Source of the DNA: an alpha proteobacterium U9-1i
GTDB lineage: Bacteria; Pseudomonadota; Alphaproteobacteria; Caulobacterales; Aquidulcibacteraceae
Assembly: GCA_000974665.1 (NCBI GenBank)
Contig: BBSY01000003.1
Location: 1,329,001-1,393,000 of the forward strand
DNA: 64,000 bases
Direction: 5' to 3'
The position numbers and the translations under genes were made by a program. This document shows positions 36,134-45,288 of this stretch, one piece after another (the stretch's first letter is position 1; each line of letters starts with the position of its first letter). The notes beneath the pieces were generated by a model. It saw nothing but the letters and a program-made list of their open reading frames with translations, did not search any database and was not told the origin of the DNA.

Positions 36134-36572
36134 ACTGGCCAACAGGCTCCAGCACGACCACCGGTATTTCACGGTCGCCGGCGCGCACCTGGTAGTCGTC
36201 ATATGGCGGGTAGAGTTGCGCGAGTTGCGCCCAAAGCTGTTGACGCTCCACTCCGTGCGCTGTTCGCGCTTTCACGTGGAAATGGTCGCGACCAACTTGA
36301 ATCTCAGCGCTCGGATCGGCTTCGAGGTTGAGGTACCATAGCGGATGCGTGGGCCAGCCGCCTTTCGAAGCGATCACAACGAAAGCGCCGTTGGCTTCAC
36401 CGAAGATCAACGGCGTGGGGATTGCCTTACCCGATTTGCGGCCTTTGACGGTGAGCAGAAGCGTTTTCAGCATACCGCTCGACCCTCCTAACGCACTGTC
36501 CCACCACAGCGCCTTCTCAGGATCGCTGCGATAGAGCGCGATATGGTCGTCAATCCATTGCGGGCGTTGCAT
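36132..36572 (-). CDS. Deazaflavin-dependent nitroreductase-family protein (DUF385)
   Basis: The 146-residue product fits the DUF385/F420-dependent reductase-like fold: LLLTVKGRKSGKAIPTPLIFGEANGAFVVIASKGG, HPLWYLNLEADPSAEIQVG. Whether it uses F420 or another flavin cannot be read here. AAGGAC sits about eight bases upstream of the ATG at 36572, favouring it over 36578. Confidence 0.85.
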   Translation of the reverse strand: MQRPQWIDDHIALYRSDPEKALWWDSALGGSSGMLKTLLLTVKGRKSGKAIPTPLIFGEANGAFVVIASKGGWPTHPLWYLNLEADPSAEIQVGRDHFHVKARTAHGVERQQLWAQLAQLYPPYDDYQVRAGDREIPVVVLEPVGQ

Positions 36573-36641
36573 GGGCATGTCCTTTCCGCCGGCCGAGCCT
36601 ACTTATTTTGACGCCAAACGCCACCTCGGCGCCACCTCAGT

Positions 36642-38048
36642 CTATCCCGCCGGCGGGCCCATTCGCGCGCGGCGCCAGCCGCCCCAGCGATAATAAGCCA
36701 GCGCTAGCGACGCCGACACCGCCATGCTCACGGGGAAGCTCCACCAAATCGCATCTTGGCCCCATGCCGGCTCCACGAACTCGGCGAAGCCAACACGGAC
36801 AAGAAACAGCGAGACGAATAGGATGATCAGCGGCGGCGTCACCGCGCCCGTTGAGCGCACAACGCCGAACAACACGAACGTTACGCCAAACAGAATGAAG
36901 CTCCAGCCGGCGACGGTGTTGATGTGCTCGGCGATCGCGATCGAGCGCTCTTGGCCCGGCAGAAACAGGCCGATGATGTAAGGATCGACAAGATAGAGCA
37001 GCGCGACGAGGCCGCCCGTCAGCGCCACATTGATGAAAACCCCGGCATGTGCGCTGCGCTCGACGCGCTCCCATTTGCCAGCGCCGACATTCTGCGCCGC
37101 CATCGACGAAACCGCCGCGCCAATCGCCATGGCCGGCATTTGCACGTAAGTCCACAATTGCACGGCTACGCCATAGGCGGCAGCGGTTTCAGAGCCATAG
37201 GCGTTGATCATGGATATCATGACGATCGCTGAAGACGAGATCACCAGCATCTGCGCACCCATCGGCAGGCCCTTCACGATGATCGTGCGTAGCAACGGGC
37301 CGTCGGGCTTCAGGAAATGAAACTCGCCGCGGGTGAGGCGCAGATCGGACTTGCGCCAGTAAAGATGCAACAGCATCGCGCTCATGCCGATCGCCTGCGA
37401 GGCAAGCATCGCCGTGGCCGAGCCAGCGATGCCCATCTCAGGGAACGGGCCGAAGCCGGTGATCAGAATCGGGTTGAGCACGATGTCCAACACGACAGCG
37501 AGGGTGTTGAACCAGAACGGCGTCTTCGCATCGCCCGCGCCACGCTGCACCATCACCATGAAGGCGAAGAAGCTCATGAACGGCATCGATAGGAACACAA
37601 CGCGGAGATAGGCCTCCGCCAGCGGGCGGGCGTCCGCGGGCGTGCCCATCCAAATCAGCACGCGCTCCGACGCCGCAAAGCCGCCGATCGCCAACGACAG
37701 AGAAATCCCCAGGAAGAAAACCGCGCCGGTGCCGATGACTCTCTTGGCGCGCACCAGATCCTTCGCGCCGATCGCTTGGCCCACGAGGATGGTCGCGGCC
37801 ATCCCGACGCCAAACATCACGCCCAACAACAGCAGAAGCACGATGGTGGCGTTGGTGGTCGCGGTCAGGGCCTCTGGGCCAAGCAACCGCCCCACCCAAA
37901 TCGCATTGATGGACCCATTGAGAGACTGCAGCACGCTTGTGCCCAGAACTGGCAATGAAAACATCAGCAGCGTGCGCGAGATCGGGCCCTGCGTAAGGTC
38001 CATCGGCGCAAGCGCCTTGCGCTGAGCGGGAGCAGTTTGTTCCGACAT
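36642..38048 (-). CDS. MATE family efflux transporter
   Basis: The 468-residue, 12-helix protein fits the MATE family of drug/sodium or drug/proton antiporters: PISRTLLMFSLPVLGTSVLQSLNGSINAIWVGRLLGPEALTA near the N-terminus, then VGQAIGAKD and GAGDAKTPFWF. The substrate is unknown. The ATG at 38048 has GAGGAC upstream at good spacing. It ends 69 bases upstream of the DUF385 start codon on the same strand, in the region that splits the LPS block. Confidence 0.92.
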   Translation of the reverse strand: MSEQTAPAQRKALAPMDLTQGPISRTLLMFSLPVLGTSVLQSLNGSINAIWVGRLLGPEALTATTNATIVLLLLLGVMFGVGMAATILVGQAIGAKDLVRAKRVIGTGAVFFLGISLSLAIGGFAASERVLIWMGTPADARPLAEAYLRVVFLSMPFMSFFAFMVMVQRGAGDAKTPFWFNTLAVVLDIVLNPILITGFGPFPEMGIAGSATAMLASQAIGMSAMLLHLYWRKSDLRLTRGEFHFLKPDGPLLRTIIVKGLPMGAQMLVISSSAIVMISMINAYGSETAAAYGVAVQLWTYVQMPAMAIGAAVSSMAAQNVGAGKWERVERSAHAGVFINVALTGGLVALLYLVDPYIIGLFLPGQERSIAIAEHINTVAGWSFILFGVTFVLFGVVRSTGAVTPPLIILFVSLFLVRVGFAEFVEPAWGQDAIWWSFPVSMAVSASLALAYYRWGGWRRARMGPPAG

Positions 38049-38195
38049 GGGCAGTCCTCGTCGCAACACGCATGAGCGAACATGCGATCCTGTGGCGGCG
38101 CGCTTCCTAGCGAAATTGATCCGCCGTGTGCAGTCTTGTTTGTCGCGGGCGCGACGCCCATCTCTTCGTTAGGCAGGGAGCGGTCTGCGCGGCGA

Positions 38196-38879
38196 TCATT
38201 CCCGCCGCAGAACCTTGTCCACCAAGATGTTCGCCCACCATTCGCCCATGAAGGCGGCTTTCACCTTAGCTTGGTCGTAATCTTCCTCGACCCATTGCAG
38301 GAACGGTTTGCCGCTTTCCTTCGTCTCGGCGAGATAAGTCGCGAAGAAGAAGTCGATCATGCCGGTCTTGCCCTGCTTTACGTGCAGGTACTTGAGCTCA
38401 AGCTGCTCGACAGCTTCAGCGATCGGAACACCCATGGCGAAATGCTTGTAGAGCACCGCCATCACGCCGGCGCGGTCCGCACCGGATTTGCAGTGCATGA
38501 GCGCGGGATATTGGATCGTCTCGAACAGCTCCTTGGCGCGCTTTACTTGTGCAATGCTGGGCGGCTCACGTGAGTGCATGCGCACATCGACCATGGCGAG
38601 GCCGTGTTTCTCGCACGCCTCCTTCTCCAGCGCGTAATAGCCAGTGTTGGAGGGCCCGCGGAGATTGAGGATGGTCTTGAACCCCGCTTGTGCATAACGG
38701 GCGATGGCCTCCGGCGAGGGCTGGTTGGCGCGCGCCATCTTGCCCGGCTCGATCCAGTGGAAATTCGAGAAGGCGGCTCGGAGAAAGCCATGATCGCCCC
38801 AAATCAGGTCGCGCTCCGCGCGCTTGCGCCCTTGGGGCGTCGCGAGGTCGAAACGGGCTGGGTCGACGGGCCGGGCCAT
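38196..38879 (-). CDS. Tyrosine/dual-specificity phosphatase-like protein (possibly CtpA-like)
   Basis: The 227-residue product carries the Cx5R signature MHCKSGADRAGVM near residue 128 and the preceding ILNLRGPS loop. The gene lies directly upstream of, and divergent from, the DUF374-waaA-lpxK-lpxL block. In Caulobacter a phosphatase of this kind (CtpA) acts on lipid A phosphates, and the location here fits such a role. That link is inferred from position; a protein-phosphatase role is not excluded. Confidence 0.85.
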   Translation of the reverse strand: MARPVDPARFDLATPQGRKRAERDLIWGDHGFLRAAFSNFHWIEPGKMARANQPSPEAIARYAQAGFKTILNLRGPSNTGYYALEKEACEKHGLAMVDVRMHSREPPSIAQVKRAKELFETIQYPALMHCKSGADRAGVMAVLYKHFAMGVPIAEAVEQLELKYLHVKQGKTGMIDFFFATYLAETKESGKPFLQWVEEDYDQAKVKAAFMGEWWANILVDKVLRRE

Positions 38880-38989
38880 GGACGTCCTAGGTAGGGCTTC
38901 GGGCCCGCTCTGCTTCTGATCTCAGCTTCTGGCGTAAACCAGGGCGGCCACCCTATAAGGGCTCTCGTTGCGCACCGCCACAGGACCAG

Positions 38990-39739
38990 ATGTCCAAGCA
39001 GCTGATCGGCAATCCTGTCGTCCAATTCCTGATTGGCCGGACCCTGGGGCTCTACATGCTCCTCGTGGGCGCTACCACGCGTTGGGCGAAGGTCAATCGC
39101 GCGGCGGCGGAGCCCTACTGGGCCGGGCAGGGAAATGTGGTGCTCAGCGTCTGGCATGGTCGCTTCATGCTCGCGCACACGCTTTGGCGGTTCCGCCGAG
39201 GCGACACCAAGGCGGTGTTTCTCATTTCGCGTTCCCGCGAGGGCGAGGTCGCATCGCACGCCTCGCGCACGGTCGGCGCGGAAGTGATCCGCGGCTCCGC
39301 CGCAAAGGGCGGTCAGCAGAAGGGCGGGCTCGAAGCGGTGCGTGAATTGGTGCGCCAACTCGAAGATCGAGGCGCAGTCGGCATGACGCCGGATGGGCCA
39401 CGCGGACCACGCATGCGCGTGAAGATGGGGCCGGTCCAGGTCGCCAAATTAGCGCAAGCGCCGATCTTGTGTTTGGCGTGGTCCACCAATTGGCGCGTCG
39501 TTCTGAATTCGTGGGATCGCATGATCGTGCCACTCCCGTTCGGGCGCGGCGTGATGATTTGGGGCGATCCGATCGCGCCGCCCTCACCCGAGGCCGACCA
39601 ATCCGAGCTGGAGCGGGTGCGCGCAGCGCTCGAAGCGGAAATGAACCGCATCAGCGGCGAGGCCGATCGCATGGCGGGGGTCGAGCCAATCGATCCTGCG
39701 CCGCCACGCGCCGCGACCGTGGCTGAACCGGTGGCATGA
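38990..39739 (+). CDS. DUF374 lysophospholipid acyltransferase-family protein
   Basis: The 249-residue product shows the acyltransferase landmarks VWHGRFMLAH near residue 54, ISRSREGE and MTPDGPRGPR near 125. DUF374 proteins accompany waaA in alphaproteobacteria and probably acylate a lipid A or Kdo intermediate, though this is not established. It starts a tight block: the waaA ATG overlaps its stop as ATGA. The C-terminal 35 residues are Pro/Ala-rich. Confidence 0.88.
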   Translation: MSKQLIGNPVVQFLIGRTLGLYMLLVGATTRWAKVNRAAAEPYWAGQGNVVLSVWHGRFMLAHTLWRFRRGDTKAVFLISRSREGEVASHASRTVGAEVIRGSAAKGGQQKGGLEAVRELVRQLEDRGAVGMTPDGPRGPRMRVKMGPVQVAKLAQAPILCLAWSTNWRVVLNSWDRMIVPLPFGRGVMIWGDPIAPPSPEADQSELERVRAALEAEMNRISGEADRMAGVEPIDPAPPRAATVAEPVA

Positions 39740-41025
39740 GCGCGCACGCGTTCTCCCCGGTGCTGGCGTTTTATCGCGTTGCGTCCGCCTTCGCTGGCAT
39801 GTTCGCCGGTGCATACCTTCGCGACCGCGCTCGACGCGGGAAGGAAGACGCTACGCGCTTGCCCGAACGCTTTGGTTATGGCGCACAGCCGCGTCCCGCC
39901 GGCACGTTGATATGGCTGCACGGCGCCAGCGTTGGCGAAAGCGCGGTCGCGCTGCAAATCGTCGAGACCATGGGCGCTCGCGATCCGTCGCTGTCGTTTC
40001 TGGTATCGACCGGAACGCGCACGTCGGCGGATTTGGTGGCGCGACGCGCTCCGCCGCGGACAATCCATACTTACGCGCCGATCGATCGCGCCGATTGCGT
40101 GCGGAGGTTCCTGTCGCACTGGCGGCCAGACCTCGGCGTGTTCGTCGAAAGTGAGCTCTGGCCGAACCTCATTCTGGAATCCGAGGCGGCCGGCGTAAAG
40201 CTCGCTTTGGTGAACGCGCGCATGAGTCCGAAATCGATTAGACGCTGGTCGCGCTGGCCGGCGGCGGCGCGGCGGTTGAACGGTGCGTTTGCGCTGGTGT
40301 TGGCGGCGGACGCGCGCACGGCGGACGCGCTTTCGCGCTTGCGCGATCGGCCAACCCCGGCGCTGGGCAATCTGAAGCTTGCAGCTGATCCTTCCCGCAT
40401 CGACGTTGGCGCACGCGCGACGCTAGAAGCCGAAATCGGACGCCGGCCAGTGTGGCTCGCCGCGTCCACGCACGGCGGCGAGGACGAAATCGCGCTGGCC
40501 GCGCACGCGAAATTGCGCGAGTCGTTCGCCGACGCGTTGTTGATGATTGCGCCGCGCCATCCTGAGCGTGGCGGCGACATTGCGGCCCTCGCTGGCGGCG
40601 CGCCGCGGCGCTCCCTCGGGCAACCTATCAATGGCGCCAGCGTCTACGTGGCGGACACGCTGGGCGAGCTTGGCATGCTCTATGCGCTGACGCCGGCGGC
40701 GTTGATCGCGGGCAGTCTGTTGCCGCACCTCAAGGGGCATAACCCGGCTGAACCCGCCAAGATTGGCGCAGCGATTGTGACGGGCCCGTACGTGGAGAGC
40801 TTCCAGGACCTGTTCGACACCTTGTTCGCCGCCGATGCCGCACTCGAAGCGCGTGACGCCGAAGCGATTGCGGCGGCGATCGCTTCGTTGTGGCGCGACG
40901 ACGACGCCCGCTCTCGCCGGGTGGCGGCGGCGAGCGCGGTGATCGAAGCGGGCGCGCACGCGCTCGAAGCAACCTTGGCCGAGCTCAACGCCGTCTTGAA
41001 GAGGCCCGCGCATGCGCCCGCCTGA
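39736..41025 (+). CDS. waaA: 3-deoxy-D-manno-octulosonic acid transferase
   Basis: WaaA adds Kdo to lipid IVA at the inner membrane's cytoplasmic face. The 429-residue product has the N-terminal anchor FAGMFAGAYLRDRARRG, WLHGASVGESAVALQI near residue 57, VFVESELWPNLILE near 135 and GHNPAEPAKIGAAIVTGP near 335. It overlaps the DUF374 gene by four bases and lpxK by 14. It may be mono- or bifunctional. Confidence 0.95.
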   Translation: MSAHAFSPVLAFYRVASAFAGMFAGAYLRDRARRGKEDATRLPERFGYGAQPRPAGTLIWLHGASVGESAVALQIVETMGARDPSLSFLVSTGTRTSADLVARRAPPRTIHTYAPIDRADCVRRFLSHWRPDLGVFVESELWPNLILESEAAGVKLALVNARMSPKSIRRWSRWPAAARRLNGAFALVLAADARTADALSRLRDRPTPALGNLKLAADPSRIDVGARATLEAEIGRRPVWLAASTHGGEDEIALAAHAKLRESFADALLMIAPRHPERGGDIAALAGGAPRRSLGQPINGASVYVADTLGELGMLYALTPAALIAGSLLPHLKGHNPAEPAKIGAAIVTGPYVESFQDLFDTLFAADAALEARDAEAIAAAIASLWRDDDARSRRVAAASAVIEAGAHALEATLAELNAVLKRPAHAPA

Positions 41026-41998
41026 GTTTTGGCGCGCCGACGCAAAGGGCCGCGACGCGGGCTACGCGCTGCGCGCGCTGCTGACGCCGGTGTCGTGGGT
41101 CTATGCGTGGACGGCCGCTCAGCGCATCCGCAACACCACTCCGCGCCACGCGCCGGCGCCAGTGATCTGCGTCGGCAATTTCACCGTCGGCGGCGCAGGC
41201 AAGACGCCAATCACGCGCGCGCTGCGCGCCAAGTTGGGCGCCAATGCCCACACGCTCTCGCGCGGCTATGGCGGGCGCTTGGAGGGGCCGCTGCGCGTCA
41301 CCCCTGATATGGACGCGCGCGAAGTGGGCGATGAGCCGTTGCTACACGCAGCGGATGGCCCGGCTTGGATCGCGCGCGACCGTGTCGCAGGCGCGCTTGC
41401 GGCCGCGCAAGCCGGCGCCCACGTGATCATCATGGATGACGGCTTCCAAAACCCTGCGCTTGCGAAAGATCTCTCCGTCGTCGCCGTCGATGCAGGCTTC
41501 GGCGTCGGCAATGGGCAGGTGTTTCCTGCTGGCCCGCTGCGCGAACGCTTGAGCGATGGGCTGGCGCGCGCCGACGCTGTGGTGATGCTCGCGAGCGGCG
41601 AAGATGAGGCCGCGCCGACAGATTGGCTCGCCGGTTTCAACAAGCCTGTCCTCCACGCTCGCCTTGAAGCAACAAGCGCGGCGCCCGAGGGCCCGCTGGT
41701 GGCGTTCGCGGGCCTGGCGCGGCCGGAAAAGTTTTTTGACACGCTTGAAAGCATCGGCGCCGATCTGGAAGAAGCCCTGCCGTTTGACGATCACCACGTG
41801 TTCGGCGCTCAGGATTTCGCGCTGCTCGACGCCATGGCGGACGAGCGCAACGCGCGGCTCATCACCACCGAAAAGGATTACGTCCGCCTTCCCACCGAAT
41901 GGCGCGCCAAGGTGCTGACGCTTCCTGTGCAAGCGCGGTTCGCGGACGAGGCGATCCTCGACGCCTTGCTCGCGCCTATCGTCTCGCGCATGAGTTAG
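41012..41998 (+). CDS. lpxK: Tetraacyldisaccharide 4'-kinase
   Basis: LpxK phosphorylates the 4' position of the lipid A disaccharide. The 328-residue product has the P-loop NFTVGGAGKTPITRAL near residue 55, then LSRGYGGR, DGFQNPAL near 148 and LITTEKDYVRLP near 288. The start lies inside the waaA end (14-base overlap), so translation is coupled. DUF2093, its frequent neighbour elsewhere, is at 45288 here. Confidence 0.95.
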   Translation: MRPPEFWRADAKGRDAGYALRALLTPVSWVYAWTAAQRIRNTTPRHAPAPVICVGNFTVGGAGKTPITRALRAKLGANAHTLSRGYGGRLEGPLRVTPDMDAREVGDEPLLHAADGPAWIARDRVAGALAAAQAGAHVIIMDDGFQNPALAKDLSVVAVDAGFGVGNGQVFPAGPLRERLSDGLARADAVVMLASGEDEAAPTDWLAGFNKPVLHARLEATSAAPEGPLVAFAGLARPEKFFDTLESIGADLEEALPFDDHHVFGAQDFALLDAMADERNARLITTEKDYVRLPTEWRAKVLTLPVQARFADEAILDALLAPIVSRMS

Positions 41999-42004
41999 CG
42001 CGCC

Positions 42005-42919
42005 ATGGCGAAGTCGAAGCCGGTCAACTTTTATTTCCGCCTCGAGGCGCTCGCCTGGAACGCCATGCTCGGCGGCCTCGGCGCGATGAAGCTTGAGGAC
42101 GCCTCGAAATTCGGCGCCTCAGTGCTACCGCGCCTCGGGCCGATGTTCAGCGCGCACAAGACCGCGCTGCGCAATCTGCGCCTCGCCTACCCGAACGAAA
42201 CCGAAGCTTGGCGGCTCGACCTCCGGCGCGCCATGTGGGCCGAGATCGGGCGCATGGCGGGCGAGTTCCCGCACATGGGCAAGTTCGTAGAGCGCCTCGA
42301 GCGGGGCGACATTCAATTCGATGGCCGCGAGATCATCGACAGCGTGAAGAACAAAGGCGCGGTTTACATCGGCGGCCATTTCACCAATTGGGAAGTCACT
42401 TCCCTCTGCCTCGCGCAGGCCGACCCGACGAGCTATTTCACATATCGCCCCGCCAACAATCCGATCATCGACAAATCGATCGTCGATACACGCCGCCAAT
42501 TCGGCCTCGAGCTACAAGCGCCGAAGGGCCGCGAAGGCGGCATGGGGTTGCTGAGGGCTCTGACCAAGAAGCGCACCATCGCGCTGATGAACGATCAAAA
42601 ATACAATATGGGCGTGTCCGTCCCGTTTTTCGGCCACGACTGCATGACCGCAGATGGGCCAACGCGCCTCGCGCTTAAGTTCAACGTGCCACTGATTCCG
42701 ATTTCAGGACGGCGCACCGAGGGCGTGAAATTTCACGTGCGCGTCCACGAACCCATCCCGCTCGACTATTCCAATCCTGAAAGCGATCAAAGCGTTCTCG
42801 ACGGTGTTCAGCGCGTGAACGACTTCATGGAAGCGCGCGTGCGAGAAGCGCCGGAGCAATGGTTCTGGGTGCACCGCCGCTGGCCGAAGGAAGCCTGGGT
42901 CAAGGCGGGGGCGATGTGA
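42005..42919 (+). CDS. lpxL: Lipid A lauroyl acyltransferase (LpxL/HtrB family)
   Basis: LpxL-type enzymes add a secondary acyl chain to Kdo-lipid A. The 304-residue product has the catalytic HFTNWE motif in YIGGHFTNWEVTSL near residue 120, NDQKYNMGVSVPFFGH near 198 and WFWVHRRWPKE near the C-terminus. The short spacer after lpxK and the GTGA overlap with the next gene place it in the same operon. Confidence 0.93.
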   Translation: MAKSKPVNFYFRLEALAWNAMLGGLGAMKLEDASKFGASVLPRLGPMFSAHKTALRNLRLAYPNETEAWRLDLRRAMWAEIGRMAGEFPHMGKFVERLERGDIQFDGREIIDSVKNKGAVYIGGHFTNWEVTSLCLAQADPTSYFTYRPANNPIIDKSIVDTRRQFGLELQAPKGREGGMGLLRALTKKRTIALMNDQKYNMGVSVPFFGHDCMTADGPTRLALKFNVPLIPISGRRTEGVKFHVRVHEPIPLDYSNPESDQSVLDGVQRVNDFMEARVREAPEQWFWVHRRWPKEAWVKAGAM

Positions 42920-43404
42920 ATCTGCCGGCATTGCATCAGTTCGAAATTCAATCGCCGCTTTCAGCGGAGGACGCGTTGGCGCGGATCAGCGCCCACGTGA
43001 TCCCGATCAAGTATTTTCGCCCTCGGATGGCGATAGGGTTTTTCCTCATCCACGCGGATACGGGTCGAGATCGGTTCGAAGGCCAAGTATTCGGCAATCG
43101 CTTCGACGTGCGCAGGCTCATCAATTACGTCAACGTCTTCGCTCCGCGCAGCGAGGGTGTTGTGCGCTCGGATGGCGCGCGCTCGCAGATCCGCATTCGG
43201 ATGATGTTGCCGGATGTCGTGATTGCGGTGGCCGCTGTGCTGACGCTCGTGCTGCTTGTCGGCGCATTCTCCAGTGACGCGCCACCGGAGGCATATGGAC
43301 TTGTCGTTCTCATCGCAATCGCTGCGATCTTTGTCGTGCTACTCGGCTTCTGGATCGAAGCCTCGCTTCAAGAGGCCGTCTTTCGTGAGATATTCAGAGC
43401 ATAG
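42916..43404 (+). CDS. Hypothetical membrane protein at the end of the lipid A block
   Basis: I do not recognise this 162-residue protein. It has a soluble N-terminal half (FEIQSPLSAEDALARI, FLIHADTGRDRFEGQVFGNRF) and two C-terminal helices (about 98-116 and 123-144). The GTG start overlaps the lpxL stop as GTGA, so it is co-translated. A terminator follows at once. Confidence 0.75.
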   Translation: MNLPALHQFEIQSPLSAEDALARISAHVIPIKYFRPRMAIGFFLIHADTGRDRFEGQVFGNRFDVRRLINYVNVFAPRSEGVVRSDGARSQIRIRMMLPDVVIAVAAVLTLVLLVGAFSSDAPPEAYGLVVLIAIAAIFVVLLGFWIEASLQEAVFREIFRA

Positions 43405-43409
43405 AAAGC

Positions 43410-43445
43410 GCGTCCGCTTCTTGAGGAAGCGGACGCCTTTGCTTT
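43410..43445 (+). terminator. Rho-independent terminator of the lipid A block
   Basis: An 11-pair stem (GCGTCCGCTTC-ttgag-GAAGCGGACGC, 43410-43436) is followed by CTTTGCTTT. It begins six bases after the hypothetical gene's stop and lies between it and the convergent gene ending at 43450. Confidence 0.82.
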
Positions 43446-43449
43446 GAAC

Positions 43450-43767
43450 TCAATTCGCCTGCAACAACGAGTGCTGCTGAAACGCCATCTTCCAACCGCG
43501 CACGCCATTCGCATAGCCCATGGACACCAGAGCGCGGTGGGGTTCGCCATCCGCACGCTCAGCGCTGATTTCGTACATCAGCACCAACATGCCGTCGGTG
43601 GTTTCAGCGATCCCGCGTTCGGTGAGCCGGACATTGCGCCAATCACCCGGGCCGAGCACGCCTGAGAGGATGCATTCGCTGTCATCGATCTCATTATAAT
43701 CGACGCCATCGGCGAAAACTTCTTCTTCCCAGGTTTCGAGGTCGAGGAGGTCTTGTTCCAGGGCCAT
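43450..43767 (-). CDS. NTF2-like (DUF4440-type) small protein
   Basis: The 105-residue product looks like a short NTF2-like domain, ending in GWKMAFQQHSLL as many DUF4440 proteins do. It is strongly acidic at the N-terminus (LLDLETWEEEVFADGVDYNEIDD). The ATG at 43767 has GGAG six bases upstream; starts further upstream would run into the divergent cupin promoter. Function unknown. Confidence 0.72.
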   Translation of the reverse strand: MALEQDLLDLETWEEEVFADGVDYNEIDDSECILSGVLGPGDWRNVRLTERGIAETTDGMLVLMYEISAERADGEPHRALVSMGYANGVRGWKMAFQQHSLLQAN

Positions 43768-43864
43768 GATCTGCTCCATCTGTTCGTTCGAAGCGGCAAC
43801 GTCGATTGAAGCAGCCGGTTCCGTGACCTCGGTCACGCAGGCTGCGGGCAAGGGGGAGGATCGA

Positions 43865-44356
43865 ATGACACGCATTTTCTTGGCTCTGGCCGTTAGCGCC
43901 TGGGCGCTCGGCGCGTGCGTCTCGGTCGATGTGCACGACGTCACCGCCGGGGACGTGACCTTAGCGGGCATTCAGAACGCCCAGCGGCGCGACTGCCCGG
44001 CCGCGCGTGCGCAGGCCAATCCGCAACGCATGGAGGGCGCCTCCACCGGCGTGGAGGGCGTCGACCTGGCGTTCACCCCGCTCGCCAGCGACCCGACACG
44101 GGCGCTAAGGCTGCGGCGGCTTGTGATCCAGCCGGGCGGCGTGATCCCCTGGCACGCCCACGACGTGAACCAAGGCATGGCGATCTTGGTGAGCGGCGAG
44201 ATGACCGAGTACCGGAACGATTGCCTTGACCCAATCATCCACCGCGCCGGCGACATCGCCCGCGAAGACGCCGCCACGCAACACGGCTGGCGGAATTTGT
44301 CGGGCCGCGCGGCCGTCGTGCTGGTGAGCCACGTGGTGGCGCGGCCAGCGGAGTAG
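43865..44356 (+). CDS. Cupin-domain lipoprotein
   Basis: The 163-residue product has a lipoprotein signal (lipobox LGAC near residue 17) and a cupin barrel with PGGVIPWHAHDVNQGMAILVSGE near residue 100 and a second HRAGDIAREDAATQHGW box. The metal-binding histidines are present. The substrate is unknown. GGAGG precedes the ATG at 43865. It converges on the M23 peptidase gene two bases away. Confidence 0.82.
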   Translation: MTRIFLALAVSAWALGACVSVDVHDVTAGDVTLAGIQNAQRRDCPAARAQANPQRMEGASTGVEGVDLAFTPLASDPTRALRLRRLVIQPGGVIPWHAHDVNQGMAILVSGEMTEYRNDCLDPIIHRAGDIAREDAATQHGWRNLSGRAAVVLVSHVVARPAE

Positions 44357-44358
44357 CG

Positions 44359-45288
44359 TTAGCGCGCCGCCAATTGGGTTCGCGCCGCCGCCAGGCCCTC
44401 GATCGCCACGCTTGGATCGAGCTGACGCTCGCGCCAGCGCATGCGCCAGCAGAGGTGTGGCCCTGTCGCGCGGCCGCTCGCGCCCACGGCGCCGATCACA
44501 TCGCCCTGCGCCACGCGCTGGCCTTCGACAACGTCGAGCCGGCTCATGTGCAGGTACATGGTGATGAGGCCCTGGCCGTGATCGATGAACACGAGCCCGC
44601 CTTCGTAATGCATGTCGGCATTGGCGAAGCTCACGACGCCGGCCGCCGGCGCGCGGATCGGCGTGCCGGTGGGCGCCGCAATGTCCACGCCGAAATGCGG
44701 CGTCGAGGGCGTGCCGTTCAGAATGCGCTGATTGCCCCAGCGGCCTGAGATACGGCCATCGACCGGCCAGATGAAACCGTCGAGGAAGCCTTCCAGATTC
44801 GCCATCGAGTCGAAGCCGACGCGCTTCATCGCCGTTTCGCGCTGAATGCGGGCGAGCACAGCGGGATCGGTAGGCGTGACGGTTTGCTGCGGCAGACCAT
44901 CAATGCGCTGCACGTCAAACTCGCGCGGCGCGATGGCGAAAGAGCGCGACAGAGTGTGCCCAGGCGCCGTCGCGGTGACGACGCCCTCAGCGCCGTGCTC
45001 GCGGTTAAAGCCAACGACGGCATAGCCGTTTGCATCCGCCGTCCCGCTGGCGACGCCGTCAACCGCGATCGCCGCACCCGGTAACGTGCGGCAGATGGCG
45101 ACGCCGCCTTGCGTGAACGCGCCGGCGCAATCGAGCGCCGCTTGGGGCGGCGCTGGCGGATCGGGCGGCAGAATGATCTGCGGCGGCGTCTCGACCGGCG
45201 CCTCAGGCGGGACCTCGTTCGAATTCGGCTCAGCGGCGGCGCAGGCCGCCACCATCAGCAAAGCGAAGAGCGCCCCAATGATCCGCAT
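44359..45288 (-). CDS. M23 family peptidase lipoprotein, HxH third ligand is cysteine
   Basis: M23 metallopeptidases cut peptidoglycan peptides. The 309-residue product has a lipobox VAAC near residue 16, a Pro-rich linker, and a C-terminal M23 domain with HFGVDIAAPTGTPIRAP near residue 200. Where most members have HLH, this reads GPHLCWRM, so the third zinc ligand would be cysteine; related alphaproteobacterial proteins may share this. The ATG at 45288 overlaps the DUF2093 stop (TGATG). Confidence 0.88.
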   Translation of the reverse strand: MRIIGALFALLMVAACAAAEPNSNEVPPEAPVETPPQIILPPDPPAPPQAALDCAGAFTQGGVAICRTLPGAAIAVDGVASGTADANGYAVVGFNREHGAEGVVTATAPGHTLSRSFAIAPREFDVQRIDGLPQQTVTPTDPAVLARIQRETAMKRVGFDSMANLEGFLDGFIWPVDGRISGRWGNQRILNGTPSTPHFGVDIAAPTGTPIRAPAAGVVSFANADMHYEGGLVFIDHGQGLITMYLHMSRLDVVEGQRVAQGDVIGAVGASGRATGPHLCWRMRWRERQLDPSVAIEGLAAARTQLAAR

